A stretch of 56,753 bases of DNA from Entrophospora sp. SA101 (taxonomy: Eukaryota > Glomeromycota > Glomeromycetes > Entrophosporales > Entrophosporaceae): assembly GCA_958430865.1 (NCBI GenBank), contig CAUDNR010003079.1:1-56753 (forward strand). Reading direction: 5' to 3'. The notes below the pieces were generated by a model, which searched no databases, had not been told where the DNA came from, and was given only the letters and a program-made list of their open reading frames with translations. The translations under genes were made by a program, and so were the position numbers. Positions 10,397 to 22,711 of this stretch are shown piece by piece (the first letter of the stretch is position 1; each line of letters begins with the position of its first letter).

Positions 10397-10735
10397 GAAA
10401 TTACCAAGAAAACTTGGAAGAATGTTTAATCAAGATAGGAATCCTAAAGATGAAAATGGCAACAACACATGCATCCAATATTCCATTAACACCATACATA
10501 TTCCTTTCAAAATTAATGAACCTGTCCACAATCCTCTCAATTATCTTGGATGTTTTATTTCAATTTTTGGAATTGATTATCCAAAAAAAATCATCATAAA
10601 AATCCATTAATTAATTATTTAAATGTCCATAGTCATGGACCAGAGCTACATAATAATCATATAGAATGTACAATTAAACTTGTAAATTTTATTTCACAAG
10701 AATTAATGGATAATAATTTATCCCAATAACAATAT
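10397..10735 (+). pseudogene. Unassigned coding remnant, one frameshift
   Basis: A plus-strand frame reads MFNQDRNPKDENGNNTCIQY and NEPVHNPLNYLGCFISIFGI. After a frameshift near 10575 it continues NPLINYLNVHSHGPELHNNH and IECTIKLVNFISQELMDNN. The composition is protein-like over about 110 residues, but I recognise no domain. It could be a transposon-derived gene or an orphan. Identical copy at 36372-36710. Confidence 0.3.
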
Positions 10736-13700
10736 TAAAGAAAATATATCCAGAGTTTTGAGTATTATCTATTCACTTTGATCCTTTTACTGGAGTCATC
10801 TCCATGTTTCTCTCTAAAGATTAGTGAGACAACACTTAAAAATTAGCATCCATTTTTCAATATTTTATATAAATTCAAAAAAAGAAATCTAGCTTTAAAA
10901 TTACAGCCTTGGATCGAAATTTACCTTTATATTCAACTTACTTTGGATGATCTTTTATAATAAAATAGTCAGTAATATTGAATATCAAATATTTTTAGAT
11001 TTATTAGATAACGCTGTTTCTTTTACTTTAAATGCATATGCAATCACATTCTGAGAGGTGAACAATTTCCAGGAACAATTTTTAGATTCAAGTTTCTGAT
11101 GTATTTTATTGGACTACTGCAAGGCAAGACTTTTGTTAACATTGATTATTTAACAAGTGTGGTTTAACTTTTTGGCTACTCTTATCAGTTAATTGGAAGC
11201 AATTTAGAATAATTTGGCGCTTGTCAATTAATTAGTTTGCGAATTTACTTTGGTGCTTACTGCCTCTTTCTTGTACTTGGAAAGTTTCGGTAAATCTGTA
11301 AGCACGCTTAACAGTGCCAAATAATTGTAAATAATTAAATAAAGATGGCTCTTTTACAGGGCTCAAAGGCTTCCGTGAAGTTGTTTTATATTTATTCACA
11401 AACTACACAAGCAGCCTGTTTAACAGCCTTACGCTTACAACGACACTACCAATGTTCCTATTAACCTTTGGACAATACTTCACTAAAGCAATAACTTTAC
11501 TAACACTCACTAGTTACCAATGTTATTCTTACTAAGGCAAATAAAACGTGGCCTTTTACCAAAGCGCTTCGCTTTAAACGAAGAATGGGATAAAATCAAA
11601 TTAACGGTTTTATTTTTTATTTTTTAAAAATTTATTTACGATTTAAGAATGATTTTATTTTATCGAATGAATCTTACATTAATTCCAAAATCGTTAAATA
11701 AGTCCTGAAGGCTTACGATGTGACTCAGAAAATTGTGTAACTTATTAAAAAAACAGCAGTTTAAAAAATTTTTTTTAAGTCATAATAGAAATTTGTGTAT
11801 GAAAATTTTATGATTAAATAGAAAATTTTTTTTTCATCTACATAATTCATTTCTTTATTAATTAAATAGGGCATTGGTCTTTTTCATATCATCATTAACG
11901 GGCTGGAAATATACTCACATTCATTTAAAACAAAATCTTCATTGTTCATGGATTAAAAACCCAAATTAGTAGGATGCATGTGAGAGATGAACCTCTGAGC
12001 ACTCCGCTCTTGTTTGACGAAGCGCTACCCTTAACAAAATTAGAATATTTTACACCATATTTGTATTCTCGTAACAATTCAAGAAATCTTGTATATAATA
12101 ATAACTTGAAATCAACATGTTGTATAACGAGAGAATTTCTAAGATGTCTTTAATAGAAAACCGTGTAACATATAATCATAGTAAGATTAGTCGGTATTTA
12201 TGCAATATGTGGGTCATATTATGACTAATGATGCAATACAATAGATATCATCTGTCCATCCTATTCATCGTCCAGTTATTACATTCGTGATTATAATATA
12301 GCATAACTTTTTTGATCCTCCATAAATTTAGTAAAATACATTAATAAAAGTAATCATTAGAGAAATGAAATAATGCTCAGAATAGTTCTTATAACCTAAA
12401 ATTCTAGGTATTGATGGAAATAAATCCGAGGTCTCCAATTGGGTGTCAAAAAACCGAGTTTATAATTGCTCAATTTTTGTATTGGGACAACTTCGCTTAG
12501 CACGAGAGGCTTGACCACTTTGTTGTTTTCGAGCGTTTCAAAGACGAATTGCAAAGTCATTTTAATTTGAAAAAAAAACTCGCGATGCCTTGAGAAATAA
12601 ATTTATTTGGAATTTAAAAACTATGTTGATTTATTTAATACGGATGATCCGGGTAATTTAATTTGAATGATCCAGATAATTCAATACTAATACAGATGAT
12701 CCGGATAGTAGTAATAATAATAATAATAATAATAATAATGATAATAATAATAATAATCATCTCTACATTTTGATTCGTAATCCGTCAGCCTTTTAAAAAA
12801 GTTATCCGCAAATCTGATTATGACTACATAATCGTAAAAACCTAAAAGGTGCATCCAGATCAAGATTGGCTGCGTAAAGGGTCAAAATCCTAATTTGGTA
12901 ATAATTAATTGTCTCGACTAAACTTGACTAAACTTAACATGATGAATAAATATTATAGTCAGTTTAGCCAAATGGTCATTTATTATGCGGTCAGCCCTGT
13001 TCCAGATACTTTCTCCTAGAGAGATTATTTCGAGTAGTGTGTGTGTATAGCAATTTTTAAATTAAAGATCATCATGAAAAAATATTTTTGTTTTTTAAAT
13101 TGAGTTTTAGCCATTTAAGGTGTAATTTTGATATAATTGCTTGAGGTTCTATAACCATGTGTGGCATAGCCTGAGCAAATAATATATTCAATTAAATTTG
13201 ATTGTTTTTTTTATTTATTAACTGATACTAACTATAAATACTATGATTATGAAGCTAAAATACAACTGATACAATTTTAATGTGGTTTTAAGAATGGGTT
13301 TCATAATTCAATTTTTTTTATTGAAAATTTTCATCCCATATCGCCAATTCGTGGATTTTTCATACTAAAATTCATTTTATCCTGCTGTTATTATCATGAT
13401 ATTAGATTGCGCTCCTTATTATTATTATACATTTTTATATTGTATTATTAAAAAATTGTGTTTTCTAAAGTTCAGGTGCGTATTTACGGTACCGTATAAG
13501 GAATTTACCATTTTGTGTAATATACATACATATGTGACAATCTTTTTATACAAATTTTTGAATTCTTCACTATATCGAGCACTGCCGACTGTATGCGTAA
13601 CTAACGAACACACGTTATCAAACTTTGCATAGATGGTAAAAAAACTTTCAATATAAATTATCTTTTGAATCGAATCTGTGTTTTTTTTTTATTACTAAAA

Positions 13701-14091
13701 AAAAAACTCGGAACAAATTTTACACAGAACCTAAGCTAGATACGGTGCAAATCAATGGGGGCGGTTTTGATATTGTTTGTATTAAATAAATTAAATAACT
13801 ATTGTTAGTAAACCTCGGTTCAAAGCGCGGATCTCTACCCAATTTTAAAAATATTGGTTTTCATACTGATTTTTTTTTTTACAGCTACTTTGCCCAAGAA
13901 TGTTTATTTTTATGAATTTGAATTGTTCTGAATTTTTTAATTTTTAATAAAATTAATAAAGATTGATAGCAATAGTAAATATTAGGGGGGAGGGGGGAAG
14001 CCGGCACGCGATATCCCTTTAGATGATTTATTAACATGTATTATTATTCTCTTGCGAAAAATTCACATTTGATGTTTGTACAACTTCTATA
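10736..14091. other. Gene-poor stretch with a (TAA)n microsatellite
   Basis: No supported gene was found in 3.3 kb. Landmarks are a short hairpin AAGCGCTTCGCTT near 11560; three GATGATCCGG-like repeats at 12645-12705; a (TAA)n tract at about 12711-12757; and a G-rich tract with two G6 runs near 13983-14000. Short open frames at 13396-13632 and 13425-13613 overlap on opposite strands and look random. The same layout is repeated at 36711-40067. Confidence 0.5.
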
Positions 14092-16118
14092 TTAGTATAT
14101 TTTTTTGTAACCATAATCATATAAATTATTAACGAATCTGAAATTATTAGCAACATAAGCAACAAATAATATAAATAAAGCTTTTTTAAACCAGGAGGTA
14201 TATAAATTGCCGTTGATCGGTTTGTTTTTCTTATATTTTGGGTTAGAGAAAAAAATCCAATGTAATATTTTGTAATTTTTATCTTTGTAAGGTGGATAAC
14301 GCAACTCCATCAATTTCTCCAAATAGTAAGGAGAAGCGAATACGGATCTTTCATGGGTAAAGGCGTCAAATGATTTTTTACCATGATATGAACCGATTCC
14401 TGATGGTCCTAAGCCGCCAAATGGTAATGTTGATACTTTTTTTAAAAAAATGGAAAAGATGAATAAGAAGAACAAGCAAGAGTTGGAAACATTGTAATTC
14501 ATACAATAATTAGAATAATAATAGTGACAAGTTTAAATTTACCGGTGAAATGCATCAAACAATCATTAATACAAACACCACCTGACCTAATCTTGTCAGT
14601 CACTAAACATAAACACCATAATAATAACAAAAAATTAGTAAAAAAATTAACAGTTAATATTCAATTATTCACTTATGAACTCACGATATTGGCTAGTCTT
14701 GTCATTTTTAGTAAAGATGTAGAGTGATAATGGAATGTCTTTACTATTTATATAATCAATTGCTTCATCCAAATCATCAACGATCATAATAGGAAGAATT
14801 GGACCAAAGAGTTCACATTCCATTAATTTATCATCTTTTGAAACGTTGGATATTACAGTAGGAGAAATATATAGATCTTCTTTATCGTATTTGCCGCCAA
14901 TCACCACATCGCCATTTGTTTGATTAAAAACATTTATCACACGATCAAAGTGATTTTGGTTGATCATTCGACAATAATATTGACTTTTACTTGGATCTTC
15001 TCCAAAAAATTTTTCGATTGCTTTTGGAAATTCTTTGATAAGAGCCTCTTGTGTTGATCTTGTACAAACAATATAATCAGGTGAAATACATGTCTTTAAA
15101 ATTATAAAATTTATGAATTATAAATTATTATTATTTATTATATAACTAATAAATCATAATAGAATTTTACATACTTGACCAGAGTTATAAGTTTTCCCCC
15201 AAATTAAACGCTTTGCAGTGATCTCGATGTTAGCATCATCAGTAACAATAGCAGGACTTTTGCCACCTAATTCCAACGTCACAGAAGTTAATTGTTTTGC
15301 TGCAGCAGACATTATGATTTTACCAACGGTTCCAGATCCGGTGTAGAAAATATGATCAAATCTATGATTTTGTATCAACGAGCTGACAACTTGTGCATCA
15401 CCATTGACTACTCGATAGCAATTTTGATCAAGATATTTTGGAAATAACTCTGCAAGAAGTTTTGCAACATTTGGTGCAAGTTCAGATGGTTTGCAAATAG
15501 CTGTACAACCCGCAGCAATCGCACCGATAAGAGGGACCAATAAAAGATTGATGGGATAATTCCAGGATCCTATAATCAAAGCATTCCCTAATAATAAAAA
15601 TAATTAGGTATTAATATTAATGATTAATAATAATAACAACAACAATATTATTATTTGTTATTATTATAATAAATATAATTATGACGATGATAATATTATT
15701 TTCCAACCTTTTGGTTCTTTTCTTATATGACATTTATTCAATTGATGACTCAAACCAACTTTAACATATTCAGATTCTGACCATTTTTTCAAATTATTAA
15801 TTGCTTCATGAGATTCTTGTTTAACCCATATTAATTCGCCCAAAGAAGATTCAAATTTTGACTTGTGTAAATCCCTCCATAATGCATCACAAATATCTTC
15901 CTCATTCTCATCAATCATAACCCAAAGTTGTTTTAATTGTTCCCTCCTATGTTCCAAGGGTTTTGTTAATCCTGATTTAAAGGATTCTTGTAGATCATTT
16001 ACAATCTATTTTAAAATATAATAATTATTATTTTATCATTATCAAAAAACATTATCAGTAAATGTTTGCATTTATTTACTCGAGATAAATCTTCTATTTT
16101 TGTATAAGTTAAATTCAT
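14092..16118 (-). CDS. Membrane-anchored class-3 aldehyde dehydrogenase (copy 1)
   Basis: Exons (minus): 16080-16118, 15708-16005, 15175-15587, 14685-15093, 14543-14602, 14092-14435. All have GT-AG borders in phase, giving 520 aa. The start is [13 protein letters not shown], placed by its match to the family N-terminus. Key ALDH3 features are GSWNYP (Asn122), the nucleotide loop [10 protein letters not shown], general base Glu218 in LELGGK, and nucleophile Cys252 in GQTC, with the usual 34-residue spacing. Later come LFGPILPI and [18 protein letters not shown]. The C-terminus ends in a hydrophobic helix (about 487-505, [14 protein letters not shown]) flanked by lysines, as in fatty aldehyde dehydrogenases that are tail-anchored to ER, peroxisome or mitochondrial membranes. 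It probably oxidises long-chain aldehydes to fatty acids with NAD(P)+, as yeast Hfd1 and human ALDH3A2 do. It is transcribed away from the 1,680-aa gene. Confidence 0.93.
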
Positions 16119-17017
16119 GACTATAATAGAACAGCAAATTTTGAAAAAAAAAATTTTTTTTTAGTAGTTTGCAAATTAAAACATTTATTTAAGTGTACGT
16201 TGGGCGCAACTCGTCTCACATGGCTGTATGAAAATTTCCCATTTTGTATTATTTAATACAATGGTGCTTGTGATGATGATCTTTTTACGCTTCACCATAT
16301 CGAGAGCCTGTGGGGACGAATTTGTATTAGTCAAAGGAATTTAAAAAATTGTTATTTCACGTTGGATCTACAAAAAAATTAAATTAAGAATGAATTAATT
16401 GAATGAGTGATTTTAATATATATAAAAAAAAAATAAACACAAAAATCATATGAATTTTAATTAATTGCTTTTTGACAAAGAAGGAAACTCCCGATAAGAT
16501 TAATGGAGAAAATTATAATAATAAATAAATTTTTATATGATGAAAATTGTTATTTAAATATATCATAAATCATTTCTTTCAATTTAATTTTTTCTCCCAC
16601 TTCAATCTTTATGTTAAATAATTAATCGATTTTTTTTCACTAGAAGAAAAATCATCGCGGACCTTTTTTTTCTCTTCTTGACGAGGAACTTGTCGTTGTT
16701 GCCGTCAAAATAATAACAATAAATTTCCTACCAATATTACACCATCATCAACAACTTCGCCCATTCTTTTATTCCTTCCTTTTAATTTTTATGACTCTCT
16801 TTCCTTGATAGAAGTGAAAAAAAAAGTCTTCGTTGATAAATTTTTGTAGAGAAAAATTTAATATCATAAATACACGCATTCACACAAATCATCACGAATA
16901 AAAAACGCATATATTAAAAAACTCACGTACTTTTATAATACACATAAAATATTCCTTTTATATATATATACACATTCTCCCATTACTCATAAACATTCAC
17001 ACATACAATCATAGAAT
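16119..17017. promoter_or_regulatory. Divergent intergenic region between two genes
   Basis: These 899 bp separate the start codons of the aldehyde dehydrogenase (leftward) and the large membrane protein (rightward), so they must hold both promoters. Visible features are a pyrimidine-rich tract at about 16660-16680, a TATA-like run (TTTTATATATATATACAC) about 60 bp before the rightward ATG, and CACATTC-type repeats between them. No specific factor site is claimed. Confidence 0.45.
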
Positions 17018-20000
17018 ATGGCGGACGAATCGCATACTACACAAACCACCACAGATGAAGATACAAATTCCGAACTTATAGATTCAATTGTCACTTATAG
17101 CACTGATGCCGGTGATAGCAGTTCAGATTCAACTAGTCAAAGGGATTCTTACGACGATTCTTCACAAATTGATAATTTCCATAATAGAGAAGCTCATCAA
17201 ACTTCTAACAATAATGATGACAATGATGACGATGACGAAGACGAAGAAAATATGGATAAATCCAAGGATTCACAACAATTCTATAAGAAAAAACGGTTTT
17301 GGGTAATTTGCTCTATAGTATCAATCATACTATCAATCATTTTGCTTCCTATATTATTTTTGGTAGTTTTCCCTTCAATTGCCAGAAAAACAATGGACAG
17401 ATCCACCATCAATATTAATAGTTTACTTATAAAAGATCCACAGGAAACAAATTTCAAAACGGATCTTGCTGGCAATGTTACCAATGGTGGTGCTTTTCAA
17501 GTTAGAGTAGATTTCCCAGATCCTATCACTGTATATTATAAGGGTGGCCCACTTGGTACAATGAATATGAATGGCGTGAATATTAAAAATGGTAATGGTC
17601 AAATGAGCGCCAATGAAAGTACTTTTGCAATATCCGACCCTAGTAATTTGATAGCATTCACAGCCGATCTATTAACTTCGGAATCTGTCGATTGGGAGCT
17701 TAAAGGAAAGGTGAAAATTCAACTTCAATCTCTTCATTTATCAAAAACATTGCCATTAGACAAAATTGTCACTCTTAAAGGTGCAAATGGTTTTCAAGAT
17801 ACAGTCATAAAGAACCTCACCATCACACAAAATAACGCAACAAATACACTGGATTTATTTGTCACTGCTGTATTACAAAATCCTTCTCCAGTCGGTATGG
17901 AACTTGGAGTATTGGGACTGCAAGTTTACTACAATTCTACATTGGTTGCCTCTGTAACAACTGACAGCTTCACCTTACTTCCCGGTGAAAATACAATCAA
18001 TATGAGAGGAAGCGTCACACCTCCTCAAACTGACAATGACAAAGCTAATATTGCAGGGTTTGTAACATCTTATATACAGGGACAAGGTGGTTCTGCATTG
18101 GCTAAAGGTGTTTCAGCAACACCTAGTTCAGGTGCTCCTATCAGTTGGTTGAATACTATTGTACAAGGGTTACAACTCAATGCTAAATTAGCCTCAGCTA
18201 CACCATTTAAAGTTATTACCGGTGTTGATTTTGGTCAAATGAAATTGGTATTCACCAATGATAGTGCTTATGCTCCAATAGCTTCTTCAAACAGATCTAT
18301 AGCTGATTACGTACTACCCTTTGACATCAGTTTACAAGTAACAGAAGTTTCACAAGATATCAAAATTTACACTCAAGATCAATTAGAAATTGCTTCACTA
18401 ACAAGCGGTTTTGGACCAGCAACAAATGATGCTAGTAGAATTTTTATAGATATACCGGCAACTCCATTAACAGCAGAACAAACTGATGCCGGTGAACAAA
18501 TATTTCAAGATTTTCTTAAAAATTTAACATTGGGCAGTGCACTTGACTTCCAAATAGTTGGTACATCGAATGTCGTTGCAAATACTGTCATCGGAAATTT
18601 GACGTTAACAGGAATTCCTCTAAATACAACAACAACAATAAATGGTTTTCAAGGTCTTGGTGTTAAAGCACCTGTAATTAGTAATTTGAATCTTATTGGT
18701 GGTACAAAAGATGGTTTGGTTATGGGCCTTAATGTAGACTTGTTCAATCCTACAAATTTTTCTCTTGATGCCGGTAGCGTGGACTTTGAAATGTTCTTAG
18801 ATAATCAAACAGTTGGCTTTGCACATGTTGCTAATTTATTACTCACTCCTGCTGATAGTAATTTGACTGTGACGGCAACACTTGATCCAAAGAATAATCC
18901 AAGTGCTCAAAAAGTTTTAAATTCTTTCCTTAATGGTACTCAAGCAACCATAGAAATTGGTGGTTATGAAGGTTCAACAACAATTGCAAGTTTGACAAGC
19001 GCTTTTACTTCTCTAAGAATATCCAGCGCATTACCACCATTAACTACCAAATTATTAGGGAAAACATCATTAGGAATTTTACCTGACACTGCTAAAAATG
19101 GTGTTGCTAAAGCTTCTGTCGATCTCATAAATCCTTTCGCAGCCGACCTTTCTATTTCATCGATCCAATCAACATTAGGATTTCACGGAAAACAATTGGC
19201 CACCATGAACATAAATAATTTACCAACTCCAATAGTTGCTGCTGGAAATAAAACTACTGAAATTACCGGTTTACCAGTAACATTAAATCTCGATCCAACA
19301 TTTTTATTCAACGTTGTGCGTATATCTGCTAAAGAAGCCGGCCTAGATTTAACTCCAATTGATGTTTTATTGACACTTGGTGGAATTACTGGCATTGAAG
19401 ATTTTAAACCAATCGACCTTAAAAGTGTTGATCCATCGATTTTTAAAAATTTTAATATGATTGATTATACCAAGCAAGCACTTAATGCGATGACTGTTGA
19501 TGTCAACATGAAATCCACCATAACAGTGGGAGAATATACATTTGAGATGTCATATGTTCAATTCGGTGTAGCTACTTCAACTGATGACTCAATCTCTCTC
19601 CTGATATCTGCTCTTTCAACACCAATTGTACAAAAAGTTGTTGATGGTTCAAATATCAGCTTCAGCAAAATCTTTATTGAAAATCCAAGCGAAACTGCAT
19701 TTACCGCTGATATCTCCGGCGAAATTGATGATTCTGGACCTTTTGATGCTACTATTTCATTCGGAAATGGTGCCACCTTATCTTCCAATAACGTAGAATT
19801 CGGTAAAATGGTTTTACCTGATATCAAAGCAGTCGAAGGTAAAGCTGTTCTTAATATACAACAATCACCATTTCAGATTACAAATGCTCAAGCTTTAGCT
19901 GGCTTTACCGACCAAATTTTGACTAGCAAGAGTGCAAGTTGGACAATGGCTGCAAATAATATTACTGTCAGTGCATTAGATTTATCAATACCAAATATTA

Positions 20001-22060
20001 ATCTTTCTAAAACTATTGATTTGGCTGGCGCAAATGGTTTCCTTAACGATATTAAAGTTGTTAGCTTCTCACTACCTGGTACTACACCTGAAGGCGGAAT
20101 GGCGGTAAGTGTCCAAGTAAATTTAAAAAATGAAGCAGTAGTCGGTGTAGATCTTGGAACTGTAAATTTCAATATGTTTTTCGATGAAACATTTATTGGA
20201 CCCATAGCGGCCACAAATGCAACATTTTTACCTAGTACTACTGTACCTTTGACTCTTAATGGTCAAATTCTTCCTCCAACATCTCCAAAAACCTCAGCAG
20301 CATTAGAAAAACTTTTCAAGCTTTTCCTTGCTGGTGAACCTGTACCATTCCAAAATGTTGGTGACTCTGTCGTGACAAAAAATGGCCCGGTTAGCTGGTT
20401 GAATGAACCAATCAAGAAAATCAGTATTACTCTTCCAATCCAAGGTCCTAAACTAACTGATGAAAGTGTTATAACTCTTGACACAGCAATTATTACTCAC
20501 ATCACAGCCAGTAGTTTTAATGTCAAAATGGCTGGTGAAATTGCAAAGACTGGTCCTTTTGCTGCAACACTCAATTATCCAGATGGTGTTGATGTTTTAT
20601 ATGATGGAGGTGTGATTGGTAATACTAAAATGACACCTATTAGCGTACAACCAAACGTCACAGCTAAAATAGATCAAGATGCTTTTTTCGCAGTCAAAGA
20701 TATAAATGGACTAGCTAAATTCACTGGTGATTTATTGAAACAACCGTCTGTAAGTTGGGAACTTAAAACTGATACTATGGTAATTGAAGTTGGCAAAGTC
20801 CCTATCGCAGGTATACCATTTGATAAGCAAGTTCCTTTGATAGGATTTAATGGATTAAAAGATGGAATTAAGATAAACAATATCGAGTATGGAAAAGGGG
20901 GCGACGGCAAAGGGCTGCCTTTTACTATCGATAGTACATTAATAAATCCTTCAAATGTTGGAATCGAGTTGGGAACTATAGTATTTGACACGTCCGTAGA
21001 AGGTACACCTGTATCACCAATTACCGGCAACAATGTTTTACTTGCACCAAAAGCCAACACCAATATTACTTTTACTGGTGAAATAACAGATTTCTCAGTA
21101 ATTGAAAAAATACTTGAAATAATAAGTAGTGGTAAACAACCATTGTTGAAAATAGTTGGTAAATCAGTCGATCCACCAAATGCTGGCGGCCCAGTACCAT
21201 GGTTACAAATACCATTTTCTCAACTTTCAATTGAACTACCATTCCCTGTTACAGGTCTTCCTCCTATTGGAAATAAAACTGCTGGGCTCAACAGTCTTAC
21301 ACTTAATTTTGATGCAAAAAGTTTTGCTGCAGAAAAAAGCTCCACGATAAGTGCATCTGTAACCAACCAATTTCCAGTAGATATTGTCGTCCATGGTGTT
21401 GAAGCAACAGCAAATATCGGAGGGAATAATTTAGGGTCAATTAGTGTATCGGATCTTCCAAAAGAGCCTACTATTAAAGCAGGTCAAACAACAGAACTAA
21501 CGATGCCATTTTCTTTTGGAGCTGGAGCAGATCTTGTTGGAATGCAAAAATTAGCTTCACAACCTGCCGATTCTCTCGCTTTTGATATTACATTAACCGC
21601 GAAGGTATCAATTGGTAATTACCCTACAAGTCTTGATTTTAAACAAAACGCAGTTCCATTGAAAATTACAGGAGCGTCAGATTTGTTTAAATCACCTTCA
21701 AATACTGCTACACCAACTGCAAAAAATAATACAAATAATTTAGTTGCTCGCACAAAAGGTCTTCCACCACCTGCAAAAATTGACACGAAAGGTCTTCCAC
21801 CACCACCAGTAAACATTGACACAAAAGGTCTTCCACCACCACCAGTAAACATTGACACAAAAGGTCTTCCACCACCACCAGCAAACATTGACACTAAAGG
21901 TCTTCCACCACCACCAGTAAACATTGACACTAAAGGTCTTCCACCACCGCCAGTAAACATTGACACTAAAGGTCTTCCACCACCACCTGTAAACATTGAC
22001 ACTAAAGGTCTTCCACCACCACCTGTAAAAAGATTCAGAAGAAGTGTGGCATATCAATAA
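17018..22060 (+). CDS. 1,680-aa single-pass membrane protein, LEA-2/Tag1-like (copy 1)
   Basis: A single uninterrupted exon. Residues 1-90 are Ser/Thr/Asp-rich and very acidic. A membrane helix follows (about 94-118, FWVICSIVSIILSIILLPIL) after the basic KKKR, so the N-terminus should face the cytosol and the large remainder the lumen or outside. Residues about 130-1560 are built from four or more related beta-rich repeats. Each has a (G/N)GF block (LKGANGF, INGFQGL, LAGANGF, LIGFNGL), then a NP....LG....V.F strand, a FLLP-type strand and a (P)(V/I)(S/P)WL turn, with many N-glycosylation sequons. This resembles fungal DUF3712/LEA-2-type proteins such as the yeast vacuolar protein Tag1 (Ylr173w). 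The tail (1579-1671) is eight TKGLPPPPVNID-like repeats ending KRFRRSVAYQ. Function is unknown; a vacuolar-membrane role is only an analogy. Confidence 0.85.
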   Translation: MADESHTTQTTTDEDTNSELIDSIVTYSTDAGDSSSDSTSQRDSYDDSSQIDNFHNREAHQTSNNNDDNDDDDEDEENMDKSKDSQQFYKKKRFWVICSIVSIILSIILLPILFLVVFPSIARKTMDRSTININSLLIKDPQETNFKTDLAGNVTNGGAFQVRVDFPDPITVYYKGGPLGTMNMNGVNIKNGNGQMSANESTFAISDPSNLIAFTADLLTSESVDWELKGKVKIQLQSLHLSKTLPLDKIVTLKGANGFQDTVIKNLTITQNNATNTLDLFVTAVLQNPSPVGMELGVLGLQVYYNSTLVASVTTDSFTLLPGENTINMRGSVTPPQTDNDKANIAGFVTSYIQGQGGSALAKGVSATPSSGAPISWLNTIVQGLQLNAKLASATPFKVITGVDFGQMKLVFTNDSAYAPIASSNRSIADYVLPFDISLQVTEVSQDIKIYTQDQLEIASLTSGFGPATNDASRIFIDIPATPLTAEQTDAGEQIFQDFLKNLTLGSALDFQIVGTSNVVANTVIGNLTLTGIPLNTTTTINGFQGLGVKAPVISNLNLIGGTKDGLVMGLNVDLFNPTNFSLDAGSVDFEMFLDNQTVGFAHVANLLLTPADSNLTVTATLDPKNNPSAQKVLNSFLNGTQATIEIGGYEGSTTIASLTSAFTSLRISSALPPLTTKLLGKTSLGILPDTAKNGVAKASVDLINPFAADLSISSIQSTLGFHGKQLATMNINNLPTPIVAAGNKTTEITGLPVTLNLDPTFLFNVVRISAKEAGLDLTPIDVLLTLGGITGIEDFKPIDLKSVDPSIFKNFNMIDYTKQALNAMTVDVNMKSTITVGEYTFEMSYVQFGVATSTDDSISLLISALSTPIVQKVVDGSNISFSKIFIENPSETAFTADISGEIDDSGPFDATISFGNGATLSSNNVEFGKMVLPDIKAVEGKAVLNIQQSPFQITNAQALAGFTDQILTSKSASWTMAANNITVSALDLSIPNINLSKTIDLAGANGFLNDIKVVSFSLPGTTPEGGMAVSVQVNLKNEAVVGVDLGTVNFNMFFDETFIGPIAATNATFLPSTTVPLTLNGQILPPTSPKTSAALEKLFKLFLAGEPVPFQNVGDSVVTKNGPVSWLNEPIKKISITLPIQGPKLTDESVITLDTAIITHITASSFNVKMAGEIAKTGPFAATLNYPDGVDVLYDGGVIGNTKMTPISVQPNVTAKIDQDAFFAVKDINGLAKFTGDLLKQPSVSWELKTDTMVIEVGKVPIAGIPFDKQVPLIGFNGLKDGIKINNIEYGKGGDGKGLPFTIDSTLINPSNVGIELGTIVFDTSVEGTPVSPITGNNVLLAPKANTNITFTGEITDFSVIEKILEIISSGKQPLLKIVGKSVDPPNAGGPVPWLQIPFSQLSIELPFPVTGLPPIGNKTAGLNSLTLNFDAKSFAAEKSSTISASVTNQFPVDIVVHGVEATANIGGNNLGSISVSDLPKEPTIKAGQTTELTMPFSFGAGADLVGMQKLASQPADSLAFDITLTAKVSIGNYPTSLDFKQNAVPLKITGASDLFKSPSNTATPTAKNNTNNLVARTKGLPPPAKIDTKGLPPPPVNIDTKGLPPPPVNIDTKGLPPPPANIDTKGLPPPPVNIDTKGLPPPPVNIDTKGLPPPPVNIDTKGLPPPPVKRFRRSVAYQ
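21752..22029 (+). repeat. Coding 36-bp tandem repeat (copy 1)
   Basis: Eight tandem units (the first 33 bp, the others 36 bp) encode TKGLPPPPVNID with small changes (PPPAK in unit 1, PPPPANID in unit 4, PPPPVKRF at the end). Unit-to-unit differences are mostly third-position or A/V swaps, which points to recent expansion by slippage or unequal exchange. The product should be an extended, polyproline-like stalk. Confidence 0.95.
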
Positions 22061-22711
22061 ACGACAACAATTTGTTGATCTTCCAACAATCATCTCAACC
22101 ATCTTTATATTTATTCATATTATGCTTATATTTATTTTCCTATAATTAATATTGATACCTTAATTTTTTCAATAATTTTTTTATTAATAATAAGAAGAAA
22201 AAGTAATTTATTTATTGTAAATTATAATTTATTTTATTTTATTAGAATAAATTTTTAAAATAAAAATTAAAATATTTAAAGATCAACTTATTTATTATTA
22301 GTTCGTCAAAAACATCAATAAAACAAAATCCTTTGTTTTTCTTTTAGTCAATAATAGTAGTATTAACACAACACCCAACCAAATTGTTCATGTGAAATAA
22401 TATATTAAAAAAGAAGCTATACAAATATTATTATATTATAATGATTTACTTTTAAAAAAATATATGTCGTCCAGCGATTCCCAAAAATAAAATCTTAATA
22501 TTTAATTTATAAAAATAAATGCCACAAATTCTATTATTTATTTAATGAAAAAAATGCTAAATTATATATATATGGTAATGTTTTTTTAAATGGATAATTA
22601 ATAAAATCATAAAAAAAAAATAACTAAAAATCAAGAACATTATATTTGTTAAAAGATCTTGCAAATTACGAAATATCTTCTTTATTATCATTGTTCTTGT
22701 TGTTGTTATTA

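Noticed and set aside
11557..12022. AAGCGCTTCG and CGAAGCGCT as ends of a 460-bp element
   Set aside because: Only about 9 bp match and no target duplication is visible; a chance or local hairpin is as likely.
13818..13840. GGTTCAAAGC as a tRNA B box
   Set aside because: No matching A box, acceptor stem or anticodon arm is found at the right distance.
13983..14000. G-quadruplex from two G6 runs
   Set aside because: Only two long G runs are present close together, too few for a confident intramolecular quadruplex call.
21752..22029. CRISPR-like regular 36-bp repeats
   Set aside because: The units are contiguous without spacers and lie in frame inside a eukaryotic gene.
21752..22042. Kex2-processed repeat peptide precursor
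   Set aside because: There is no dibasic site between units; only one KRFRR at the very end, and the protein is membrane-anchored rather than a small secreted precursor.
21619..22102. Antisense frames with repeated GGGGRPLV or WWWKTF strings
   Set aside because: They are mirror images of the 36-bp coding repeat in the 1,680-aa gene; the sense frame is continuous for 5 kb.
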